Shown here: one piece after another, positions 48,213-61,875 of the stretch
How the letters are laid out: each line of letters starts with the position of its first letter
Position numbering within the stretch: the first letter of the stretch is position 1
NCBI GenBank assembly: GCA_000320545.1
Contig: ADNK01000501.1
Location: 62,001 to 126,000 of the forward strand
Direction of reading: 5' to 3'
Length of the DNA stretch: 64,000 bases
Source: Bigelowiella natans CCMP2755
Taxonomy: Eukaryota > Cercozoa > Chlorarachniophyceae
The notes under the pieces: generated by a model
What the model was told of the DNA's origin: nothing
The model's input: the letters and a program-made list of their open reading frames with translations, nothing else
Database searches by the model: none
Translations under genes and position numbers: made by a program

Positions 48213-51200
48213 AGACCAAGGTGGTAGAGAGTACATGCATACTATTATGTATCTTCTTTCCCTCCTGCACAAGTATTTTTCGTACATTTCGACGGCAAGT
48301 CTATTCCCACACGATGTAAGTATTTGAGATTTTCATCTCTGCCCTCTTCCGCATCCTCCTCCTCCTCGTCGTTGTTTTCTCCCTCGTTGTTATTTTATTA
48401 TCCATCCTCACACTTCTGATGGTTCTGGATTAGACCTGATCGAGCCTCTCCAACCGTTGATCGCTGAATTCATACGCGACAGCCAGCAAGTTATGATCAA
48501 GATTGTCCAGGTAGTATCTCCTTGAATAGGTGAATGATGATGATGATGATGATGACGATGATGATGATAGTGATGATGATGATCATCTGACTAGCGTATT
48601 CCTCTTGGCTATTGCTGCTGCTGTTGCTACACAGACGGGCCTGATCTCGTCTTCTCATCAGAATGTCGTGGGAGACTCTACCTCTTCATCCTCCCAAATC
48701 ATTACAGAAACAGCCCTCAAAGTTGTCATTTCATATCTATCCGAGATCATCTCGCAATTCCCTCCTTACGTCCTTTCCCATGATTCGAATCATCGTCACT
48801 ATCAACACGATCATGATATTCACATCATCTTTATCGCCATAATCGTCATTATGTATGATTCTGCAGCAATACGAGCGGATATTATCGGTACTGGTGCTGA
48901 TCCTGGAGACAAATCCCGTCGAGTTTTCCGACCACCTGAAGCAGGTATATGATATGAAATAGGCTCTTTACTCCTTTGATCTTTGCCTCTTGGCAGTCGC
49001 GTTGTAGTTTTTCACATACAACCATATTTCTCATGCTCCTCTTTCTTCCAATTATTGACGACGCTGATACAAGTTATTGTACACAGACTTTGGAGATAGT
49101 CTTGACGGCATTGTATCAGGACAGCACAAACGGCCACACCATGCGGTTCTACTACTGCTACTACTACTACTGCTGTTGCTGCTGCTGCTGCTGATGCTTT
49201 CTTCCTCCTCCGCTTCATTCTCTTCATCATCTTCTCATTTTCGCCTTTCCCCCATCCCTCTTCTTATCCAGATGGAAAACACGTAAGATGATGTTCCAAT
49301 TCGTGAGAGACGTGATCGGTTCCAGGATGTACTCGGAGCAGGTATTACCAGCTTTAAGCACACATTCACACGCACATCTACCACCACTGCTTTTATGTCA
49401 TTCTGTCTCCTCTCAAATCAACCTACTAGTAGTGAATTCGATGTTTTTGGTTCTTCCCTTCTTGCCTTCTGGCGCTTGTGTCTACTTGTTCTCCTCTTAT
49501 CCAGATTGCCAACGTATACCAACAACGATATCTTCGGGTACTCCTATGTTCTAGTGCTTTTCCTTCAGTTGCTGCTGCTGCTGCTACTTACTGCTGCTAC
49601 ATAATGAAGTTCATCTTCCCACCTTATATTTTAAACGCATGTTTTTGTGGGGCCAAAACTCTTCGAATACATTTCATACAACATTTGCTGCGTGATGAGC
49701 CAGCCTGACTTGTGAAGTAATCCTGGTGTATTTATCCTTTTGCAACACAGCTTTCAGCCGAATTGAAACAGCACAGTGAGGGCGGGGAAATGGGAATGAG
49801 GTGATGATGACGTATCACGAGCCACCCACTTTTCTGTACGATTCGAAACATTCTAGATTTGATTGGTGCCTTCCGAGCAAGATTTTTTCCGTCGAAAAGT
49901 ATCGTCTTCATCCCGTACTTTAAAACCCCATTTAAGCGTATATTTCCTATGGTTTTCTTCTCCACAGCATCGACCCCGAAGCCTTGCAGGAAGCACGGGC
50001 TGAACTTGGTGACTCTATTCATCATCCATCTATTCGATGACAATGCCACTTCTTTACATCCGAGTACTTATATACTTATACCTCTTCTTCCTCCCCCTCC
50101 TCCTCCCAACTCTTTCTTCCATCTTTGTAGAACACCTGCAACGAGGGGCTAGGCTTCGGAAGCAAGGAGCCGATGTGATCAAGGAAATGCTTGGTAACAA
50201 GATCGAGTGTCGTTGTTGTTATTGTTGTTATTATTATTGTTGTTGTATTGAGCAAGATGACGATGACGAAGCGACTGTGCTATTCCTCCTTGTTGCTTTC
50301 CTCATGACTCACGTGCGTGTGTGTGTGTGTGTACGGTTGCTCACCGTTAGGCCCAGAGGACGACATTCGGGTTGCTGATGATGATGAGGAGGAGGAGGAG
50401 ATTGAACCTGCAGGAGTAGTAGATCCCTCACCTCAGCTGCAGAAAATCATCGAGGTGCTGCACAGATCTATGTGGCAGGGGGGTTGGAAGATACAGCTAA
50501 ACAAAAAGGAGAGATAGACGGACTAGAAGGGAGAAATTCTTCTTTGTCTCTCACAAGCCTAGCATCTTTCTCAATTCCTCTCCACCTTCTTCGGCCTATT
50601 ATTTTGCAGGCAACCATTGTGAAGTATATTTCCCTTTCGGGGGAAGAATTACAAGACTGGAAAGCTGACCCCGAGGTTTATTTTTTAAGCTATTTGCTGC
50701 CGCTGTTATTGTTAGTGTCGCTCTGATGATGAAAACTCTATCACTACTGGCCAATGATCTACTATTAGTAATATTGTTGTCTGTTCTCTCTCCCCCCCTC
50801 TGCCTCTGCAACAAAACCAACAAATAGCTTTATCTCGCGAGTGCCGGACGGGATGCACCGAGGCCTGAGGAGGAAGGGCCAAGGTAGCAGTATTGATTTG
50901 GGGGGGGAGGCGAGATTGAAAGGGGAACATCGTTGCTGTTGCCGTTGCCGCTGGCGCTGGCGCTGCTGTTAATTCTTGTTGTTTTTGTTTTTCCCTGACG
51001 AGACACAACCTTGATGTCCACCGACATTTAACACACACACACACACACACGCACACAATATTTGTTTATAGGGGCCTTGGTCACGGGCTAATTCGCCAAT
51101 TATTCCTGAGGTAGTAGTAGTAGTAGTAGTAAAGTAGATGTAGTGGTAGTAAATGTCGTAAAAATATGGAGAGAACAGAAGCAGGAGCTGCGACTATTTG

Positions 51201-51408
51201 AAAACAATTGATTTCAGAAGAAGCAGCAACTTGTTCGTTTGACGCAACTAAATACCCGTTACCATCAATACCATTAGAGCTCCTAGGAACACAGCGACTG
51301 CCGTAAGCATCCATTATATAAACATGCCTGTGCTGTAGCAGCAGAAACCAAGAACAAAGCAAGAACGACGATATCACTCACCTTCTCCTATCCACAATCT
51401 CCCCCCCC

Positions 51409-51503
<95 letters not shown>

Positions 51504-51876
51504 TTCCTCTCTCCTCCCTTCTGCGCAGATACATGCTGCATTTTCAAAGTTACAAGATCTTCCCGATAAAGGTGGTTGCGATTTGTGCATTGATAAAGAA
51601 GAACCAAATCATTAACGAAGCTCGCGTGCGCGCGCGCACACACACACACATAAACACACACACAAACACAAAAACACAGATCTATACAATACTTTTACAC
51701 TTGTCCATTATGATTTGAGGCAATGTTGCGTGGTTGTCAGGGCAACCTGCAGGAGTGCTATACCTGGAAGCAGTCTATCGGTAAGAAGAGAATATTGCTT
51801 TCACAGCATGGAAGGAAGAACCCAGAACATATTCAATTCTGACCTGTTATGATAATGCTGATCTCATACCTACTCC

Positions 51877-51918
<42 letters not shown>

Positions 51919-53755
51919 TCCCTCTACTCTGCCTGTCGTTTTCTCTCCGAGCAGAGTCATTGCAGATCTATACGATGAGCGTGAGCTGTACACACGACTC
52001 CCTGCTGATGAGCTGTATCGAAGTGCGCTCCGTCCTCTTTTCCTTCCCCAAAATGAAGCAGTGGGGAACAGCAACAGCAACTTCTTCGTGGGGGAGGCTA
52101 AACAACTAGCAAAGTCGTAGCAGTGCCGTAACGCTGTAGTGTTAGTAATAGTAGTAGTAGTAGCAGTAATGATAATGGCAGTGGTGGAGAAGGAGATTTG
52201 AAGTTTGTAGAATCATCTGTTGTAAGTCTTTACTTTCCTCCAGCTGCTTAACATCATCATCATCATCATCATCATCATCATTATCATCATCGTCATTTGC
52301 TACTGCTATCTTAGTATTGTTCTTCGAACACGAGCGACGGCTGTGCTTGGAACCATCAGTAAGAGGTATTTTCTCTCCTCCTCCTCCTCCTTCTCCGCCT
52401 CCTCCTCCTCCATCTCCTCCTCCTGCTTTTCACGTTTTCCGGTGTTATACTGTTCTTGACTGATTGTGTATTGAAGAGAAGATGATGATGATGCTCAGCC
52501 CTAAAGTGCGTTCTTTGTCATGCGTTGTTGTTGTTGTTATTGTTGCATATGTTGTTTGGAAAGATTGGGAGACGCCGCGTTTATAGAAGCCTACCATCTA
52601 TTGACCTCGCAGCTGGGGGGGGGAGGGGAAGGAGCTGCTAATGGTGGTGATGGTCCCGAGGACACAGTGCTTTCTCTCACCACTGGTATATCGAGAAGGC
52701 TTTTCTCTCTCTCCCTCCCTCTCCCTCTCTATACCTCTCTTAATTTTTTTTATCGTGTCGTCAATTTTTGTCAGTTGAGGGACTGATATCTATGGTCCGG
52801 CACATTCTCAACCTAAGACGGCGCATGAAGCACACCATCGAGGCTTGTAAGGATCGAATCGGAATGCAGCAGCAGCAACAGCAGCAAAATCAACAACAAC
52901 AAAGTGTCGTCAGTTCTGACCTCGACAATCCCTTCGGTATTGTAATAAAATTTAACATTGTATGCACACACACAGAGAGAGAGAGAGAGACAAACTCGCA
53001 AAGAGAGAGGGGGGAGAGGGGACGAAACGAGAGAATAAGAATTGATAATTGTAGAAGCATCACGTGTTCTGTATTATCGTCACTCCTATTGTCATCGGCA
53101 CTGTTATTATTTTCTCCATTTTAATTGTGAACATTTCCCTCCCTCCCCTCAATATGGCAGGGCTCACGGAAGAGGACCTGTAATCCTTATACAACATCTC
53201 AATTCGAACAACTACCACCACCTACCATCATCACGATTATCATAAACCTTATAAACATCATCATCATCATCATCATCATCAAAAACAACAACAACAACGC
53301 TCACATTTCCCTGCTACGATTAGAGTGGATTCCTCTATATTCACTACTACCATGTACATGCTCTTGCCTGTAATACGCAGCTTGCTGCAGCGAAGTTTGA
53401 ACGATCTGACACAGGCTGTAGCTCAATCAATCGACAAAGTAAGGAGAAAAGTATAACAGATTGGACATCAGCAAAACACACGCATTATATGCAGTGCCAA
53501 CAATGAGCAACACGAGCATTGTTTTCTTCTTATAATAGAAGCTCTTATTGAGGTATAAAGATGATGATGGTGATGACGATGATGGCAACAATAGTGATGG
53601 TTCTGAGAGAAGAAGGCGGATGCTGATATTAAAACAACAACAGACACTCGCTCGGTGCTTTCAGTCTCTTGAGAGCCTTCAGGTGAAGTTAATAATATTG
53701 CAGATTTCCTCTTTGAAAAACTGATCATTAATCCAGATGTGACACAAGAAACTCA

Positions 53756-53793
<38 letters not shown>

Positions 53794-53889
53794 CCCTTCG
53801 CGCTTAGGAGCCATACGGGATCGCTACCATTCTTGACTTTGTGTCACTCATCATTGACCTGCTGGAGGACAAAGTGGACAATCATATTG

Positions 53890-53928
<39 letters not shown>

Positions 53929-55742
53929 GAGCCTACATGCTGCCTCGATGTTCATATCATCGGGAATGGGGATATTGATGATTGTCTATCTGACCATGAG
54001 CACGTATGAAAACAAATTCTAAGTATATGATGATGACCATCGCAGATATTTGCCACCGCAGTCCCCAAAGCCTGGATGTCTGCAAGTACTACTTTCATCA
54101 TCATAATCATCATCGTAATCATCATCATCGTCGTCATCATCATCCTCCTCCTCCTCATCATCATCATCACTAGCTTACCATTTCCAGCTGCTTGACTCTT
54201 ATATCGTGTTCTTCTACCTAACAGGACAACGTGCTGAAAAGGCCACGCGTAATGCAATTGCTTTTACCTCCTCCTCCTCCTCCCCCTCCTTCTTCTCTTC
54301 CTCCTCCCCCTTCCATCTACATTTCTAAAGCTCCTTTATTTCTCTCTCTCTCTCTCTCTCTCTCCCCCCCCCCCCCCCCTTAAATTTACATACAAAATTT
54401 TTAGTATTTTAACCGGGTTTGTTACTATTATTATCATGATTATTATTCGCAGGTGATAATACAGGGTTGGCAGGAATTGGGCTGACACGGTAGTATTATT
54501 ATCATTATTATTATTATTAGTAGTAGTAGTAGTAGTAGTAGTCATACTGAGATCTATGTATCAACTTCATTAAGTAGCTGTCATATGATTTCGATATCAT
54601 CATCCCAATGAAGTGCTTTGTATGCGGTGGTTGTGGTGGTACGTGCCCCCACCCCTTTTCCCATAACGTTATATTCTCCTTCGTCAGGGTCTACGGAGCG
54701 CTGATTACCTTGCTCTCCCACCTCGTTGCTCGGATGGGGTGAGGAGCCCTCAATAAACTCACGCTCGCAAAAAAAAAACAACGAACAACCTAATGCAATT
54801 ACCTCGATGCATCTAATACTACCGTGATCATCTTTTCACCCATTTGTTGTCGAATGACAATGCTGTTCTCTATTAATATCTTCTTATGATTGAAAGGCCG
54901 GCAGCATTAGATAATGAGCAGGTAGCAAAATTGATAGCCGTGTTGTCGTTGTCGTTGTTATTCTGGTTGATGTTGGACATACGATTTTTTGGAAAATAAC
55001 TTACCCCAAAAACACCAGGCATCATGTTTCAATGGTTTTGTTGTAAGTTGTCGTCATGTTTCCTCCTTGAATTTTTGTGCATAGTTTTGTTATATAAATC
55101 TATGTAAATGTGTATGCGTGTGTGTTTGCCGCTGTGTGCATTCACATTTGCATGTATCAAAGTATCGTAAACACATGCATTTCATTTATCATGTTTTGTC
55201 CTTGTTGCAGCTACGTCCCGTCTTGCTGTCGTTACTCGGTAGTACAATTCAATGAGTGTTGGTTCTATCACGCCGCTGCTGCTGCTGATGATGATGATGA
55301 TGATAATGCTCATTTTCATGTCGCCAATTCACAATCCCCTGCCTCTTCAAGGCAACTTCGGTTAGCAAATAGTTTCTCTGCCGCAACAAGTAATTACACC
55401 AGTAGAATGATGTGATTTTGTGCTGTGGTCGTCGTCGTCATCCGTGAAACACGATGATCGATCATCAGGACATGTGCTCTCGGCGAAGCAGGAGGACGAC
55501 TCTGAGATGCAGTACATACTAGGTATACTACCAAGATGATGAGGGCGGGGAGGTGGGTGGGTGGAAGAAGGGTGTAGCAAGAACATTAGGACGATGATAG
55601 GTTTATGATTGTGGCTGCTGCTTCTCTCCCCCCCCCCTCCTCTACCTACCGCTGCAGATGATGCGTTTGCGCTCTTTGAGACGATGCAGCTGGCTATTGG
55701 TTAGTAGTAATAGTATTGGTAGTAGTTTTGGAAAGACACACG

Positions 55743-55795
<53 letters not shown>

Positions 55796-55912
55796 AGTTT
55801 TACGTTTCCACATTGGTATCGTTGGGAGTAGAGAAGATGATATAGCGACGTTACTTTATGCTGCTCATTATATACATACATATATATTCTAAGCTATTCA
55901 TCCATCAACCCT

Positions 55913-55943
<31 letters not shown>

Positions 55944-56963
55944 TTCAGGTGAGAGAGCCTCTGTTGAGCTGACTCCTCTCCTACAGCACGTGGTGTTGAG
56001 AATCAATCCAGAGAGGTACTACTAGCGGCGATCCTGTACGATATGTTCTTCATCTCTACAACTACAACAAAAGTGCCACTATCTGCAGCATTACCTTGCC
56101 CTACTGATTTGGCTATGATGATGCTCCTCAACCCTCTCCAAAGGGATGGGATAGCACCTTCCTAGTGTATACTACTATCTTGTTCCTTTTGTTCTCCTTG
56201 ACCCTTCTTCTTCTTCTTCTTCTTCTTCTTCTTCTTCTTCGACTATTCAGTCCAAGTGGGCTTGGGATAGTTGATGGCTATCTGGTGCACCGAAGGTGGG
56301 TTTTGTTCAGAGATGTGAGCTGCTGCAAAAAGCCAGTAGAAGTAGAGAAGTAGCAGAGGAATTGTAAGTGGAAGAGGAGGAAGAGAAGAAGAAGTCTACG
56401 AATATCTCTCTCCCCTCTGCTCTCTCTCTCCCTCTCTTTCTGTGCACAGCGACTTCATCACGAATCCCTTGTCGTTCTGATTTAAGCGTCGTTTTTAACA
56501 ACTTGGCTCAGGTACGACCTTATAGAAGGTTTCCTTCCGCAGATCATACCCATCCTAAGATACTCCACGTTTGAGCTCCGTGACCGCCTGGTAGAAGAGA
56601 AAGAAGAAAAAAGATGAGAGGAGGAGGAGGGAGAAAAGAGAAAAAGCTAATCAACACAATATGCAGTGTTTGTAGTCTTGAGAAAATACAACTTTCATTT
56701 GAGCTCTTCGATTTCATCACCGCAGCAAACACGCCTATTATAACGAAGAAGAAGCAATAAACAAATACACGCCGTAGGTCGCCCCTCCTCCACGCGCCTC
56801 TACCGAATCTAAAAAGGGTGATGGCACTCGGGGTAAAGGCAAGGATGATCCCGAGGCAATGGACAAAGAGGAAGAGAGACCTCCAAGGTGACGTCATAGT
56901 AGTGTAGTACACTGCGATGATGATGATGATGATGATGATGCTGTTTCTCCATTACTGCTACCT

Positions 56964-56996
<33 letters not shown>

Positions 56997-57656
56997 ACTA
57001 CTACCACCACCACTTCCACAACAAACATCGTTTATCAGATCATGATGATCATCATAACCACTACCATCCACCCAGCTACTACTACTACAAGTACAACTAC
57101 AACTAGCACATAATCCCCCCCTAAATAATCGGGTAGAGGCCTGTCGTCCATGAGCGTGAGGGAGATGGTGACTGTCTGTTCCGTCCTTGCGAATTTGATT
57201 CCTTTGCTGCCAGGTGCTAGTATTTCATAATAACATCAGCATGATCCTGATGATAGCGACATTCATTTTACCACATAGAAGAGGCTGTTTTGGTGCTTTT
57301 CTCTCCCTCCCGCACCCCCTTGACTCCTTTGTCTTTGGTAATTCTGAGTAGAGTCTGCCTGGGCGCCTTACGAGATAGAAGGTGTAACTTACTATGAAGT
57401 ATAGAGATCTATGGTGGGAGGAGGAAGAGGAAGTGGTAGAGGGGATTGAATTAATAATCGTATATTAGGCTGCTCTGCCAAGTGCAATGAGGGCGTGTCT
57501 TTTGTTATGTGCTGATTCTCTTCTTGTATTATTTCTATACGATTAGAACTTCTAAGAGCTATGGCCCAGCTGGCTTCTGCACTGTCAAACGTGCAGCACA
57601 GACTCGTAATTTTGAGTGCAGCAGTCATGATGAAGGAGCGTGTAGTTTATCATTGT

Positions 57657-57688
<32 letters not shown>

Positions 57689-57896
57689 CACAAAGCATAC
57701 AGCCACGTATGCGGGGACATGAATGCGCTGATGATACACAAGGATATTTAAATATATAATGTGCGTGTAACCAGGTCGCTCCTCTGCAAACGGCACTGCT
57801 CCTAGTTCTCTCTCGAGCCATCTATACTCGACCAAATCTCATCAACAAACTCAACCCTCGGCAGAAACCAAACCCCCAAACAGCAGAAGTAACGAC

Positions 57897-57931
<35 letters not shown>

Positions 57932-58614
57932 TGATGCTTTAATCCATGGTCTTAACGTCGTTGTCGGCGTCGTTAATCTGCTACTGCATCATCGTCGCAC
58001 CGTTTATTAGTTCCTTGCAGCAGGCAAACGTGTTTGTTCTTCATTATTCTTGTCGAAAACATTGTTGCGTTCTTGCCCCATCATCGTCATTACCATCATC
58101 ATCATCATCATCATCATTATCATCATCATCATCATCATCACCACCACCATTATTCGCTTTCACGCCTATGACTAAATCGATGCTGCTACTCTCACATCGT
58201 GCTCAGCTAATAGCAACCCTCTCCAACCTTGCTGCACGTGTCGGCTTCGATGAGCTCCTCGGGAACATCTTCTCCAATGCTTTCCGGAGAGCGGTAGGAG
58301 GAGTAGAAGTAGCAGTTGTAGAAGTAATAGCTGGCAAACTAGAGGTCTTACTAGAGGAGGGAAAGGACAACGAGAACCTCACGTTTGCAGTACAATTAAG
58401 CCCTCGTAGGAAGGCCTCAGGGGGAGGAAACGTGATTCATGAACATCATCTTCGGCCTGTGTTATCATTCAGGTGAACGGTGGAGGGGGGGGGCACCGTG
58501 GGTTAGATTCAGTCAAAACTAGTCGAGAAAAGCGCCACGTGGTATTCATGGCTATCGCATCTGCCGTTTGCAAAGGTGCGATAAGTAACAGTAGTTGTTG
58601 ATTATCATCATCAC

Positions 58615-58647
<33 letters not shown>

Positions 58648-59179
58648 ACGACAGTAGCATAGTGTTGTTGTTATTCTTTCTCTGTATGATGAGCGCTGTG
58701 AATAGGTGCGTGGAATCTTAAGGAAAGCAGATTCATAGAGCAACGTCAGGCTGTGAAAGCGCTTCTGAGCCTAGGAATACGGGTTGATGATGATGTTAAA
58801 CGATGATGCTCTCTGTTCCCCCCCCCTCTTCCTTGTGCATGATGTGCAATAGCATTGAATGGCTGTGCTCTTTTTAGGTCGTACATGAGGAATCGCAATT
58901 CCGTAAGGTACGGCGTCACATATCACACAACATCGTTCAAATTCAATTTACTCTCGTATTCTAGCACAGCTACGACGCTATCATTGTTGTTCGGAAATTC
59001 CAAAGTTGGCCCCACCCTCACCAACACCTTCTTCTGTGTACATCATCATGGTATTTGTAGGACCTGGACGCGCTGGCCGGGGTAGCAGGAGATGAACGTA
59101 AGATATATAATCCACCACGCCAGCAGCGCATCATTTGAATACTATCCCGGAACCACAAGGCGGTGGAACAGAATGAATT

Positions 59180-59215
<36 letters not shown>

Positions 59216-59892
59216 GTGGTAGTGAGAAGGAAGGAGGAGGAGGAGGAGGAGGAGGAGGAGGACAACAGCGATGCTGCTTTATCTGCTGCTGTTCTCAAAC
59301 TCCATGCTGCTTTTTCACATTATAACATCTAACACCCTCCTCCTCAGGCCCAGGCGACAGCAGCAGCAGTAGCGTAAACGGAGCAGTAGCGGTCACTTCT
59401 TCCTCCCCAGCCTCAACAGCTCTATCTTCTCCATCCACAGCAATGAGAGTGGTGGCCGGTGACACTCTGTATCGACAGCTAAAACGACATACACTGACGC
59501 TGATAATGACGACGACGACGACGACGACTGTACCAGGGACCTATGGAGGTGATGAGCTGGTGAATGGGGCTGCTGGGCCATTGCTGTCTCAATTAGCAAA
59601 ACATCTCCTCAGTAACTTAGGCTGGAGCGAAACCCAAGCCTGCGACATGCTGGGATGGTCGGGCACTCGAAGAGAGCAGCAACTCGCTCGTATCCTTCGA
59701 GGAGAGGACCTCTCCAAAAAAACAGCGTCGCCGCATACGACATCCTCCGCGTCGTTCTTTGGTATGGGCGACAGCGATGATGCGAGCGCTGTTGATGTAG
59801 GCGGCCACCCTGCAGCGCATCCCTTGTTCTCTATGCTTGGTGGTGGACTCACGCCAATGGTGTTTCGACCCTCTGGGGGATTCTTTCCCTAG
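46146..59892 (+). CDS. Importin-beta superfamily protein, importin-11-like; 5' end unresolved
   Basis: This is a nuclear transport receptor built from HEAT repeats in many small exons over 13.7 kb. Recognisable exons: 46148-46219 (HEKVRARQALLDLLFKEEHP), 46384-46453 (LCIAYISHHDYPRLWP, typical of the importin N-terminus), ~46619-46649 (DAVDDILEKVM), ~48433-48510 (DLIEPLQPLIAEFIRDSQQ), ~48869-48949 (ERILSVLVLILETNPVEF), 50611-50676 (YISLSGEELQDWKADPE, matching the LTEEELxxWxxDPE landmark of importin-11/Kap120), 51956 on (VIADLYDERELYTRLPADE), 53807-53890 (YGIATILDFVSLIIDLLEDK), 55650 on (DAFALFETMQLAIGERASVE), 56515 on (DLIEGFLPQIIPILRYSTFE), 57775-57862 (VAPLQTALLLVLSRAIY), 58170 on (HRAQLIATLSNLAARVGFDE). 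The last exon, about 59346-59892, encodes a long tail ending LTPMVFRPSGGFFP. Introns carry heavy microsatellites. Importin-11 carries ubiquitin-conjugating enzymes and other cargo in animals; assignment to that subfamily is provisional. Confidence 0.75.
51405..51506. repeat. (TC)n joined to (CA)n
   Basis: About 27 TC units followed by about 17 CA units in an importin-like gene intron. Confidence 0.9.
53756..53794. repeat. (TTA)n microsatellite
   Basis: About 12 TTA units immediately before the importin-like exon beginning near 53807; the repeat supplies part of the acceptor region. Confidence 0.85.
55738..55796. repeat. (AC)n joined to (AG)n
   Basis: About 11 AC units followed by about 17 AG units in an importin-like gene intron, the same AC-AG junction order as at 16167-16222. 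Confidence 0.9.
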
Positions 59893-60524
59893 CATCGCAT
59901 ATCTAATTTTTTAAATGAATGCACGATCTATTTCCACCACTGGATGATTGTTGTTTCGTTTGCACATGCCCTAATGTACACACGCACACATACATGCACA
60001 CGTATGTAGCGGCGCCTGGCTGCAGCTAGATGACAGTAGCAAAATGACAAAACATTTGCCAAACATACTCTAGTTGTATCTAGATACCATAGTGTAGCAA
60101 ATAAACATGAACCTTGCTAGCGCACGAAGAGGAAGTGAAAAATGTGTAACAACATATATCATGTGTTGATCTGCAATGTGCGCAAAACGTCTGATGTCTA
60201 GATGTGGAGTTGATGTTCAGATGCCACAGATGCAACAATTAGGGCATCAGATGTTGCTATAAAGTTGCACTTGCGATAAGTGCAAGGAAAGTGCATTGAT
60301 CTTGAGATCTAGAGATGTACAACATTTATAGGGTAAGCAGAGAGCTGCCGTGCGTATGCTTAGGTGTAGATGGTCTGCCCAACAGCATAATCCGAACTAA
60401 GTAGTGCAACAAGCTCATGCGAAGCACAACCAGCCTACGTGCGTTCTATATAGGCATGCCATGTCTGCAAGAACACAATTAATATGGAGATATCTCTAGT
60501 TTGGATCGGTAGCAGAGAGTCTAA
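59893..60524. other. Gene-free spacer between convergent genes
   Basis: No supported exon. Rich in CTAGAT, TGCAC, GATGTCTAGATG and GCATGC words and free of long microsatellites. It lies between the 3' end of the importin-like gene and the 3' end of the minus-strand gene to the right. Confidence 0.7.
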
Positions 60525-61160
60525 TTATGAAAACGTACGCGTAAACGATGAAAGAGTGATGTCATTGCCGACGATGATAGCCCTTGGGTGTTGCACCTCT
60601 TCGATGATTTTGCGCAATCGTTCGAGACCAGCCATTGACGCATACTTTAAAGAAATTTTTTCTCCTTTTTTGGGCTGCAATACATAATTGTAAAGTCAAA
60701 TGGATACGTGTTACATTTTCCCTCTCAGCACCGCTAGACCGCTTGCTACCGAAAATTGAGTTACATTGGCAAAATACTGTGCCCTACCAGACGGCTCGCC
60801 ACAGACAGATGCCGAAATCTTCTCAGATATAATGGAATTTGAAGGGGAGGATCGATCGATTTTTAAACGTGCCTCTTCGCTACCCTCAAGAACCTACATT
60901 TAGGCATCATACAACTTCTTGTTTGACGGCCATTTCGGGTAAAAATGGAGACATGTGGCATGAACAGGCAAGTGTTTAGATGTGTCGGCAGATGCTACCT
61001 TCTCGAGAGCGAAAGCAGCAGGTTTTTGCAGCACGGAGGGAAGATGGGATGTTTTCGAAACAGAGGGCAGAGAAGTTGATGATGGCGAAGGCTCTTTTCT
61101 CGGGCATGTATTCGGGTAATTGACCTTTGGATAATGACGCGCAGCAAAAACACACGTACA
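60525..61160 (-). CDS. C-terminal exons of an unrecognised minus-strand gene
   Basis: Two terminal exons join cleanly in phase: 60821-60750 (KISASVCGEPSGRAQYFANV, then TQFS; GTAGCA donor) and 60644-60525 (YASMAGLERLRKIIEEVQHP, then RAIIVGNDITLSSFTRTFS and TAA). An upstream piece near 61080-60960 reading KPAAFALEKVASADTSK on the same strand is a possible earlier exon. The C-terminal exon looks like an ordered domain with an amphipathic helix and a beta strand (AIIVGND). I do not recognise the family. The plus strand also has open frames here (e.g. near 60999), so direction is supported mainly by the phase-consistent splice and the stop. Confidence 0.5.
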
Positions 61161-61382
61161 ATTTGTTGTGTGCTCTTCTCTCTGTTAGGTAGGAATAGGG
61201 TGATCTATGTGTGGATGATGATGATGATAGGTGATGTGCGCATTAGTACCGAGTCAGACCACCAATCCCGACCCCATATAAGCATCCCTACAATACGATA
61301 AAGAGCAACGTTAATCATCATTGTCCATCGTCGTCACTATATCATCATTTCATACATATCAAATTTACACGAGAGAGAGGGA

Positions 61383-61419
<37 letters not shown>

Positions 61420-61875
61420 GAGGAAAGAAGGACACGAACGGTTGAGAAAGAAGCATGTGTATTTATTTATTCCTATATGATGATGCACATAAGTTCATGC
61501 ACGCGCGGAGCACCCATTGGTCTTCGTTTCCTGGTGAAATTGATTGTGCCCCTAGTTTGTAAAAGGAGATGGAAGGAAAGGAAGAGACGCGTAAACAACA
61601 AAAAATATATCCTCCGTATGAGTTTCTGTTGTTTGCTCATGATCGTCGTTATTGTCTTGTGTGAAAGTAGTAGATTGACCTGTGCACGGTCCTGTAGTCT
61701 GATAGCACCTGCAAAACCACATCACATTTAATACAATGCGAATATATTATGTCACCGAGCATCACTAGATATGGCAGGTAGTTTGAGAGATATCAACTAC
61801 TGACTCCAAAAAGGAGAGACGTAACTGTGCTCTGCTGCTGCTGCCATATCTGCTGCTGCTGCTGCTGCTGCTGTG
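61161..61875. other. Unassigned stretch between two minus-strand genes
   Basis: Contains an AG run (about 61370-61420) and a CTG run (about 61851-61875). An exon on the minus strand near 61710-61680 (acceptor TTTTGCAG, donor GTCAAT) is possible but short. Nothing else can be supported. Confidence 0.4.

Noticed and set aside
61321-61731. 136-residue plus-strand open frame with an AG-encoded Arg/Glu run
   Set aside because: The first part is a microsatellite translation and the remainder has no supporting splice structure.
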